From assembly GCF_009761815.1 (NCBI RefSeq), contig NZ_RWIN01000151.1, positions 1 through 32,115 of the forward strand: a DNA stretch of 32,115 nucleotides. Direction: 5' to 3'. Shown here one piece after another: positions 24,632-32,115 of this stretch. The DNA is from Pseudomonas sp. PB120 (GTDB lineage: Bacteria > Pseudomonadota > Gammaproteobacteria > Pseudomonadales > Pseudomonadaceae). The position numbers were made by a program, and so were the translations under genes. The first letter of the stretch is position 1. Every line of letters starts with the position of its first letter. A model generated the notes under the pieces. The model worked only from the letters and a program-made list of their open reading frames with translations. It made no database searches and was not told the origin of the DNA.

Positions 24632-24693
24632 GCGTCTACTATCCTTGCAGGGCGGTAGACGCTGGATGACCCGTTTTGGGTCATTATTTTTTC
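24632..24693 (+). terminator. Tandem hairpins ending in a T tract, in the leader of the PilU-like gene
   Basis: GCGTCTAC (24632-24639) pairs with GTAGACGC (24655-24662). Then ATGACCC (24666-24672), loop GTTTT, and GGGTCAT (24678-24684) are followed by TATTTTTTC. The second hairpin plus T tract has intrinsic-terminator form on the plus strand, 28 nt before ATG 24722, with no plus-strand gene upstream. It may be an attenuator or the 3' end of a small RNA. Confidence 0.6.
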
Positions 24694-24721
24694 ATTGAAT
24701 GCTTCGCGGGTGCTTTTTGCC

Positions 24722-25831
24722 ATGGAAATCGATGCACTGTTGAAGCTGCTGGCCAGCCAGAATGGCTCTGATCTCTACCTGTCTACCGGCGCGCCACCCA
24801 GCGCGCGGTTTGACGGCGTGCTCAAACCCCTGACCGACCAACCGTACAAACCGGGGGAAATCGCGGCGATAGCCGAGTCCATCATGGACGCCGAACAACG
24901 CCAGGAGTTCGACCGTGAACTGGAAATGAACCTGGCCATTTCCCTGGCCGGGATCGGCCGCTTCCGGGTCAATATCTTTAAGCAGCGCAACGATGTGTCG
25001 ATCGTGGCGCGCAATATCAAACTCGACATCCCACGCTTCGAAGACCTCAAGCTGCCGGTGGTGCTGCTCGACACCGTGATGCTCAAGCAGGGTCTGATGC
25101 TGTTCGTCGGTGCCACCGGCTCGGGCAAGTCCACTTCGCTGGCGGCGCTGATCGATTACCGCAACCGTCACAGCAGTGGCCACATCATCACCATTGAGGA
25201 CCCGGTCGAGTACATCCATCGGCACAAGAAGTCGATCATTAACCAGCGCGAAGTCGGCGTCGATACCCGGAGTTTTCATGCTGCCCTGAAAAACACCCTG
25301 CGCCAGGCCCCCGACGTGGTGTTGATCGGTGAAATCCGCGACCGCGAAACCCTGGAACATGCGCTGGCATTTGCCGACACCGGCCATCTGGTCATCTCCA
25401 CCTTGCATGCGCATAACGCTCATCAGGCGCTGGACCGGATTATCAATTTCTTCCCTGAAGACCGCCGGGCGCAGCTGCTGCATGACCTGGGCAACAATCT
25501 CAAGGCGTTCGTTTCCCAGCGGTTGGTGCGTACCCGTGAGGGGCAGCGAAGGGCGGCGCTGGAGGTGATGCTGGGAACGCCAACCATTGGCGACCTGATC
25601 CGGCGCAATGAATTCGACGCGCTCAAGGGCATCATGGAGAAGTCGGCGGAGCAGGGGATGCAGACGTTCGACGGCGCGTTGTATGCATTGGCCGTGGAAG
25701 GCGCGATCAGCGAGGAGGAGGCGTTGAAGCATGCGGATTCGGTGAACAATTTACGGCTGCGGCTGAAGTTGCATGCCGAAGCATCGCCTGGGCCTCACAC
25801 ACCTCCAGGCGAATGGGGACTCATGGACTAA
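24722..25831 (+). CDS. PilT/PilU-family type IV pilus retraction ATPase (PilU-like), solitary
   Basis: This hexameric secretion-type ATPase has 369 residues. It has the N-terminal PilT domain (MEIDALLKLLASQNGSDLYLSTGAPP), Walker A GATGSGKST, the Asp box IITIEDPVEYIH, Walker B PDVVLIGEIRDRE and the His box ISTLHAHNAHQAL. It resembles PilU (about 382 residues) more than PilT, including GMQTFDGALY near the C-terminus. ATG 24722 fits the family start; a nine-codon upstream extension runs into the T tract. In Pseudomonas pilT-pilU lie together elsewhere, so a lone copy beside a histidine kinase is either an additional paralogue or a relocated gene. Confidence 0.9.
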   Translation: MEIDALLKLLASQNGSDLYLSTGAPPSARFDGVLKPLTDQPYKPGEIAAIAESIMDAEQRQEFDRELEMNLAISLAGIGRFRVNIFKQRNDVSIVARNIKLDIPRFEDLKLPVVLLDTVMLKQGLMLFVGATGSGKSTSLAALIDYRNRHSSGHIITIEDPVEYIHRHKKSIINQREVGVDTRSFHAALKNTLRQAPDVVLIGEIRDRETLEHALAFADTGHLVISTLHAHNAHQALDRIINFFPEDRRAQLLHDLGNNLKAFVSQRLVRTREGQRRAALEVMLGTPTIGDLIRRNEFDALKGIMEKSAEQGMQTFDGALYALAVEGAISEEEALKHADSVNNLRLRLKLHAEASPGPHTPPGEWGLMD

Positions 25832-25863
25832 CCCCAATCCAAACCTGCGTGAAGATCAAAAAC

Positions 25864-25951
25864 TGTGGGAGTGAGCCTGCTCGCGATGGGTGTGTCCGTC
25901 AAAAAAGATGTTGGCTGACACTCCGCCATCGCGAGCAGGCTCGCTCCCACA
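25864..25951. repeat. REPIN (GTGGGAGCGAGC family), followed by a short direct repeat
   Basis: Arms are TGTGGGAGTGAGCCTGCTCG and CGAGCAGGCTCGCTCCCACA. Just beyond, ACAGTAGATCTT occurs twice (25949-25960 and 25963-25974) with a 14-bp period. It lies between the convergent pilU-like and aacS genes. Confidence 0.88.
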
Positions 25952-26008
25952 GTAGATCTTCAACAGTAGATCTTCCCCAGTAGGTTGCCCCGCAGTGGAT
26001 CTACGGCA

Positions 26009-27964
<1,956 letters not shown>

Positions 27965-28002
27965 GGCTTGCCTCTTGTTTTTTATGTGTACACACAGGCT
28001 TT

Positions 28003-28113
28003 TGTGGCGAGGCAGCTCGCTCCCGCTGGGCTGCGCAGCAGCCCCGGATTTTGGCGGCAACCACCTGTTTGGGAGTGCTGCGCTCTCCAGCGGGAGCAAG
28101 CTCCCTCGCCACA
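28003..28113. repeat. REPIN (TGTGGCGAGGGAGC family) between bdhA and aacS
   Basis: Arms are TGTGGCGAGGCAGCTCGCTC and GAGCAAGCTCCCTCGCCACA, with inner GGGCTGCGCAGCAGCCC. It is the closest relative in the window of the REPIN embedded in cobN. It sits inside the probable bdhA-aacS operon. Confidence 0.88.
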
Positions 28114-28126
28114 GGGGGCGTGCAAA

Positions 28127-28900
28127 TTACTGCGCCAACCACCCACCATCAATATTCCACGCCGCGCCACGCACCTGGCTACCGGCTTCGCTGCACAAAA
28201 ACAGCACCAGTTCACCCAGTTGCGGCGGAGTCACGAATTCCAGGGACGGCTGTTTCTCGGCCAGCAAATCGTGTTGCGCCTGCTGCGGGTCGGTCCCGGC
28301 AGCGATGCGATCATCAATCTGTTTCTGCACCAGCGGCGTCAACACCCAGCCCGGGCAGATCGCGTTGCAGGTGACGTGGGTGGTGGCGGTTTCCAGGCCG
28401 ACCACCTTGGTCAGGCCGATCACGCCGTGCTTGGCTGCGACGTACGCCGCTTTGCCCACCGATCCGACCTGGCCATGCACCGAGGCGATGTTGATGATCC
28501 GCCCCCAGTTTTTCTCGCGCATGCGCGGCAGGCTCAGGCGGGTGCTGTGGAACACCGACGACAGGTTGATCGCGATGATCGAGTCCCAGCGCTCCACGGG
28601 AAAGTCTTCAACCGCGGCCACATGCTGGATGCCGGCGTTGTTGACCAGAATGTCGACGCCGCCGAACTCGCGCTCGGCGTAGGCAATCATCTCGGCGATC
28701 TGCACCGGGTCGCTGACGTCGGCGGGGTGATGCCCGACCTTGCCGCCGTACTGCTGGACTTCAGCGATGACCTTGGACGCGTCGCCGAAACCATTGAGGA
28801 CCACGTTGGCGCCAGCCTTGGCCAGGCTGAGGGCGATGCCCAGGCCGATGCCGCTGGTGGAGCCGGTAACCAGTGCGGTCTTGCCCGAAAGAGTCGTCAT
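28127..28900 (-). CDS. bdhA: 3-hydroxybutyrate dehydrogenase (SDR family)
   Basis: It oxidises (R)-3-hydroxybutyrate to acetoacetate with NAD+. It has 257 residues. The Rossmann motif is TGSTSGIGLGIA, then VNNAGIQHV, the catalytic Ser in INIASVHG, and YVAAKHG (YxxxK). The conserved C-terminal region is GAAWNIDGGW. ATG 28900 lies 7 nt after the permease stop, and the TGAGGT over that stop serves as the ribosome-binding site. The longer frame from upstream is not needed. Confidence 0.95.
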   Translation of the reverse strand: MTTLSGKTALVTGSTSGIGLGIALSLAKAGANVVLNGFGDASKVIAEVQQYGGKVGHHPADVSDPVQIAEMIAYAEREFGGVDILVNNAGIQHVAAVEDFPVERWDSIIAINLSSVFHSTRLSLPRMREKNWGRIINIASVHGQVGSVGKAAYVAAKHGVIGLTKVVGLETATTHVTCNAICPGWVLTPLVQKQIDDRIAAGTDPQQAQHDLLAEKQPSLEFVTPPQLGELVLFLCSEAGSQVRGAAWNIDGGWLAQ

Positions 28901-28907
28901 GAATACC

Positions 28908-30299
28908 TCACACAATGCCAGTGGCGTAGAAAGTGCCGATCACTACGAAGACCGCCAGGGTCTTGATGATCGTAATACAGAAAATGTCTTTGTAGGCCTC
29001 GCGATGGGTCAGGCCGGTGACCGCCAGCAAGGTGATCACCGCGCCGTTGTGCGGCAGAGTGTCCATGCCGCCACTGGCCATCGCGGCCACCCGGTGCAGC
29101 ACTTCCAGCGGAATGTTGGCGGCGTGGGCTGCTGCAATGAAATCGTTGGCCATGGCGGCCAGGGCGATGCTCATGCCACCCGATGCAGAACCGGTGATAC
29201 CGGCCAGCAAGGTCACGGTGATCGCTTCGTTGACCAGTGGATTGGGAATGCTCTTGAGCCAGTCGGCCAGCACCAGGAAGCCCGGCAGGGACGCGATCAC
29301 CGCACCAAAACCGTATTCCGACGCAGTGTTCATCGCCGCGAGCAACGCGCCGCTGACGGCACTTTTGCTGCCCTCGGCGAGCTTGCTGCGAATCGCCTGG
29401 AAGCCGAACACCAGCACCATGATGATGCCGACCAGCAGCGCAGCCTGGACCGCCCAGATCGCCGTCAGTTTGGCGATTTCCGTGGTCACCGGCGCGGCCA
29501 TGCCCGGCAGCGAGAGGCTGTGGGTCTTGCCGTACCACTGTGGAATCCACTGGGTAAACAGCAGGTTCATGATGCCCACGGCCAGCAGCGGCGACAGCGC
29601 GATCCATGGGTTGGGCAGCTTGATGTCGGCCGCGGTTTCCGGCTCGTTGCGCAACTCGGTGCCATAGCCTTCACCCAAGCGCTGGGCCTTGTTGCGCTGG
29701 CGTTGCAGAAACAGCATGCCGGCGCAGAACACGAAAATCGTGCCGATCAGCCCCAGCCACGGCGCCGCCCAGGCGGTGGTGTTGAAGAAGGTGCTGGGGA
29801 TGATGTTCTGGATTTGCGGGGTGCCGGGCAGGGCGTCCATGGTGAAGGAAAACGCGCCGAGGGCGATGGTCGCCGGGATCAGGCGTTTCGGGATATTGCT
29901 CTGGCGGAACATTTCCGCGGCGAACGGGTAAACCGCAAACACCACCACAAACAACGACACGCCGCCGTACGTGAGCAGGGCGCAGACCAGCACGATCACC
30001 AGCATCGCCTGACGCGTACCGAGTAGACGAATCGCCGCCGCGACAATGGAGCGCGAAAAGCCCGACAGTTCAATCAGCTTGCCGAACACCGCGCCGAGCA
30101 GGAACACCGGGAAATACAGTTTGATGAAGCCGACCATTTTCTCCATGAACACCCCGGTGAAGGCAGGGGCGACGGCAGAAGGGTCGGTGAGAAGGACAGC
30201 GCCAAGGGCGGCAATCGGGGCGAAGAGGATAACGCTGTAGCCACGGTAGGCCGCGAGCATCAGCAGCGCGAGGGCTGCCAAGGCAATGATCACACTCAT
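28908..30299 (-). CDS. GntP-family permease, probable 3-hydroxybutyrate transporter
   Basis: This inner-membrane transporter has 463 residues and about 12 hydrophobic segments. GntP-type landmarks are LLTYGGVSLFVVVFAVYPFA, TMDALPGTPQIQNIIPSTFF, GITGSASGGMSIAL and SGGMDTLPHNGAVITLL. ATG 30299 has AGGAG 8 nt upstream. It heads the leftward catabolic operon, immediately before bdhA. A very similar order (regulator, GntP-like permease, bdhA) occurs in P. aeruginosa around PA2003-PA2005. GntP homology alone would also fit gluconate, but context favours 3-hydroxybutyrate. Confidence 0.9.
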   Translation of the reverse strand: MSVIIALAALALLMLAAYRGYSVILFAPIAALGAVLLTDPSAVAPAFTGVFMEKMVGFIKLYFPVFLLGAVFGKLIELSGFSRSIVAAAIRLLGTRQAMLVIVLVCALLTYGGVSLFVVVFAVYPFAAEMFRQSNIPKRLIPATIALGAFSFTMDALPGTPQIQNIIPSTFFNTTAWAAPWLGLIGTIFVFCAGMLFLQRQRNKAQRLGEGYGTELRNEPETAADIKLPNPWIALSPLLAVGIMNLLFTQWIPQWYGKTHSLSLPGMAAPVTTEIAKLTAIWAVQAALLVGIIMVLVFGFQAIRSKLAEGSKSAVSGALLAAMNTASEYGFGAVIASLPGFLVLADWLKSIPNPLVNEAITVTLLAGITGSASGGMSIALAAMANDFIAAAHAANIPLEVLHRVAAMASGGMDTLPHNGAVITLLAVTGLTHREAYKDIFCITIIKTLAVFVVIGTFYATGIV

Positions 30300-30355
30300 G
30301 GTGTGTCTCCTGGATTGTTATTTTTTTAGGGTAGAACGTTGTGGGGGAGGGCTTT

Positions 30356-30371
30356 AGCGAGTTTCGTGCCA
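30356..30371 (-). promoter_or_regulatory. Sigma-54 (-24/-12) promoter for permease-bdhA-aacS
   Basis: On the minus strand TGGCAC (30371-30366), GAAAC, then TCGCT (30360-30356) matches TGGCACG-N4-TTGCT with one mismatch and correct GG/GC spacing. Transcription would start about 45 nt before ATG 30299. The adjacent upstream gene encodes a GAFTGA-containing sigma-54 activator, which makes the site credible. Confidence 0.8.
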
Positions 30372-30425
30372 TTTGCGTAAGCAATTGAAATATAAGGATA
30401 TATTTATGTCTTGTATGAGGGTGTT

Positions 30426-30449
30426 GAGATAGTTGTCTCTACTTTGAGA
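30426..30449. promoter_or_regulatory. Candidate enhancer (UAS) site 1: GAGA-N6-TCTC-N6-GAGA
   Basis: GAGA (30426-30429), TCTC (30436-30439) and GAGA (30446-30449) are spaced at exactly 10-bp intervals, giving two overlapping inverted repeats. The second extends to TGTCTC-N6-GAGACA (30434-30451). It lies about 60-85 bp upstream of the -24 element, a normal position for an enhancer-binding protein. Confidence 0.65.
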
Positions 30450-30470
30450 CATGTTTGGGTTGTAAGGCCT

Positions 30471-30553
30471 CATCGCCAGCAGGCTGGCTCCCACAGGTCA
30501 CTGCATTTGTCAGATATATCGCCTAACTTGTGGGAGCCAGCCTGCTGGCGATG
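30471..30553. repeat. REPIN variant (GTGGGAGCCAGCCTGCTGGCGATG) between hbcR and the permease
   Basis: Arms CATCGCCAGCAGGCTGGCTC and GAGCCAGCCTGCTGGCGATG are perfect reverse complements. Compared with the common family, paired positions have changed compensatorily (CGAG to CCAG). It lies between the two candidate enhancer sites. Confidence 0.9.
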
Positions 30554-30568
30554 GCCTGTCTAATAATG

Positions 30569-30592
30569 GAGATTTATGTCTCTTTACAGAGA
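30569..30592. promoter_or_regulatory. Candidate enhancer (UAS) site 2, same triple-half-site layout
   Basis: GAGA (30569-30572), TCTC (30579-30582) and GAGA (30589-30592) repeat the architecture of site 1, 143 bp away. It overlaps the last codons and stop of hbcR, so its conservation would have a double constraint. Confidence 0.55.
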
Positions 30593-31999
30593 TTCGGCAA
30601 TCCCCAACGCCACCATTTTCTTGTACAACGTAGACCGCCCCAGCCCCAACCGCGCCGCAGCTTCAATCACCTTGCCCCCGCATTGCGCGAGGGCCGATTC
30701 AATTAATTGCCGGTCAAACCGTTCCCGCGCCGCGCTGAACGTCTCATGCGCCACCGCCTCAATCGCCAGCGGCGCCACGCGCTGCACCGGCGTGAACGTC
30801 CCGATCGCCGCGCGAATGTCCGTCGCATTCAACACCAAGTCATCACTGAGCAACGCCGCGCGCTCCAGCACGTTGCGCAACTCACGAATATTCCCGGGCC
30901 AGGCATGCCGGGCCAACAATTCAAGCGCTTCGCGGTTCAGTTCATGCTGGCTGCGCAGTTCCTCGAGAATCGCTTCACTCAGGGCCGGCAAGTCATCGAG
31001 ACGGTCTCGAAGTGGCGGCACGTTGATCGGCAGCACGTTCAAGCGGTAATACAAATCGGCGCGGAACTCGCCGCGCTTGATCGCCGCTTCCAGGTCGGTA
31101 GAGGTTGCCGCGATCACCCGAACATCGCTCTGGATCACTTCGTTGGAGCCCACCGGCTCGAATTCCTTTTCCTGCAAGACCCGCAGCAGCTTGCTTTGCA
31201 GTGGCAGCGGCATGTCGCCGATTTCATCGAGAAACAGCGTGCCGCCCTGAGCGATCTGCAACTTGCCGGCGCGACCTTTGCGGTCGGCACCGGTAAACGC
31301 GCCGGGCGCCGTACCGAAGAATTCGGCTTCCAGCAGCGCCTCGGGAATCGCCGCGCTGTTGATACTGACAAACGCCTTGTGCGCCCGTGGCGATGCGCCG
31401 TGAATCGCCTGGGCCAGCAATTCCTTGCCGGTGCCGGTTTCACCCAGTAGCAACACCGGCGAGTCGGCACTGGCGCTGCGTCGGGCCCGGCGTTTGACTT
31501 CCAGGCTGGCCGCGCTGGTGCCGATGAAGTGAGCGAAGTTGTACTTGGTCTGCCGTGACCGCAGCAGCGAGCGGGTCGAGGCCAGTTCTTCCTGCATGCT
31601 CATGTAGCGCTTGAGCATCGGCGACAGGCTGCGCAATTCGTCGAACAGCGCAAAGCCGATGGCGCCAATCACCACCCCGGCATCGTCATGAATCGGCAGG
31701 CGCATGACCACCAGCGGCTCCTTGGGGGTGTCCTGCATGTCGAGCAGAATCGGCCGGCCCGTGCGCACCACTTCACGCAACAGGCTGCCGGGGATCACGC
31801 TTTCGCAGGCCTTGCCGATGGCGACTTCAGCCGACTCCAGGCCAAAGCGCCGGGCATAGCGTTCGTTCATCCAGACGATGTTGGCGTCGCGATCGACAAT
31901 CACCGTGCCTTCGCTGGACTGCTCGATGATTTCGAACAACGAGCGGATCGCCAGCAGGCGAACGCGCTGGTAGTCCTTGAGGCTTTCGGTGGTGTTCAT
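30584..31999 (-). CDS. hbcR: Sigma-54-dependent enhancer-binding regulator of 3-hydroxybutyrate catabolism
   Basis: This 471-residue activator has an N-terminal PAS-type sensor (about 20-130). The central AAA+ domain has Walker A LLGETGTGKE, the sigma-54-contacting loop GAFTGA, Walker B GTLFLDEIGDM and the R-finger region FRADLYYRLNVLPI. The C-terminal Fis-type HTH is AAARLGLGRSTLYKKMVALGI. AGGAT precedes ATG 31999. The gene has the orientation and adjacency of P. aeruginosa PA2005 (HbcR), which with RpoN controls (R)-3-hydroxybutyrate use; that parallel underlies the symbol. It should bind upstream of the permease promoter. The likely ligand sensed by the PAS domain is 3-hydroxybutyrate or a derivative (inference). 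Confidence 0.88.
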   Translation of the reverse strand: MNTTESLKDYQRVRLLAIRSLFEIIEQSSEGTVIVDRDANIVWMNERYARRFGLESAEVAIGKACESVIPGSLLREVVRTGRPILLDMQDTPKEPLVVMRLPIHDDAGVVIGAIGFALFDELRSLSPMLKRYMSMQEELASTRSLLRSRQTKYNFAHFIGTSAASLEVKRRARRSASADSPVLLLGETGTGKELLAQAIHGASPRAHKAFVSINSAAIPEALLEAEFFGTAPGAFTGADRKGRAGKLQIAQGGTLFLDEIGDMPLPLQSKLLRVLQEKEFEPVGSNEVIQSDVRVIAATSTDLEAAIKRGEFRADLYYRLNVLPINVPPLRDRLDDLPALSEAILEELRSQHELNREALELLARHAWPGNIRELRNVLERAALLSDDLVLNATDIRAAIGTFTPVQRVAPLAIEAVAHETFSAARERFDRQLIESALAQCGGKVIEAAARLGLGRSTLYKKMVALGIAESL

Positions 32000-32036
32000 G
32001 TGGGCAGATCCTGATTGTGTGTTGCCTGTGCTGGCC

Positions 32037-32115
32037 CAATCGCGAGCAGGCTCGCTCCCACATTGGGTCTGTGTCGTTCACAAATCCCCTGTGGGAGCGA
32101 GCTTGCTCGCGATTG
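32037..32115. repeat. REPIN (GTGGGAGCGAGC family) at the right edge
   Basis: Arms CAATCGCGAGCAGGCTCGCT (from 32037) and AGCGAGCTTGCTCGCGATTG (to 32115) enclose a short middle. It lies just upstream of hbcR. Confidence 0.88.

Overview
The window looks like chromosome of a fluorescens-group Pseudomonas. It has high GC, classical Pseudomonas operons, and about twelve REPIN-type elements (paired inverted REP sequences). Most REPINs belong to the family with core GTGGGAGCGAGCCTGCTCGCGATG split across arms; others belong to the TGTGGCGAGGGAGC, TGTGGCGAGGGGATTTATC and TGTAGCAGCTGGCG families. No tRNA, rRNA, CRISPR, prophage or transposase gene is visible.

Region 1 (1-3400), aerobic cobaltochelatase. 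The C-terminal third of cobN is followed by a chlD-type gene. The AAA+ part of chlD (1712-2722) and its von Willebrand A part (to 3387) lie in different frames. They are joined by a textbook -1 frameshift signal: slippery A AAA AAG, a stop just after it, and an 11-bp perfect stem-loop 5 nt downstream. One gene can therefore make both the small (AAA+) and the medium (AAA+ plus VWA) chelatase subunits. A REPIN lies in frame inside cobN.

Region 2 (3600-5320). An Old Yellow Enzyme-type oxidoreductase is divergent from a MerR regulator, with a MerR-style 19-bp-spacer promoter between them.

Region 3 (5454-13875), read leftward. Five coupled genes encode wecB (UDP-GlcNAc 2-epimerase), nfrB (c-di-GMP-responsive processive glycosyltransferase), nfrA (outer-membrane TPR/beta-barrel export protein), a DUF4434 periplasmic protein and a membrane diguanylate cyclase. 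This matches the N4-glycan-receptor exopolysaccharide system of E. coli, here with its own wecB and its own cyclase in the operon.

Region 4 (14368-21581). After a small unknown ORF come an amino-acid-type ABC transporter, RidA, an IclR regulator, a D-serine-dehydratase-like PLP lyase and 2-keto-3-deoxygluconate (KDG) kinase. A lyase followed by a KDG kinase suggests uptake of an amino sugar acid, most simply D-glucosaminate, its deamination to KDG and entry into the Entner-Doudoroff pathway.

Region 5 (21733-25831). A small parvulin isomerase and a soluble hybrid histidine kinase with three PAS domains read leftward. A solitary PilU-like ATPase is divergent from the kinase, and its leader contains a terminator-like hairpin.

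Region 6 (26009-31999), read leftward. hbcR (sigma-54 enhancer-binding protein), a GntP-family 3-hydroxybutyrate permease, bdhA and aacS form a 3-hydroxybutyrate to acetoacetyl-CoA pathway. A -24/-12 promoter lies before the permease. Two copies of a GAGA-N6-TCTC-N6-GAGA motif, candidate enhancer sites, flank the REPIN upstream.
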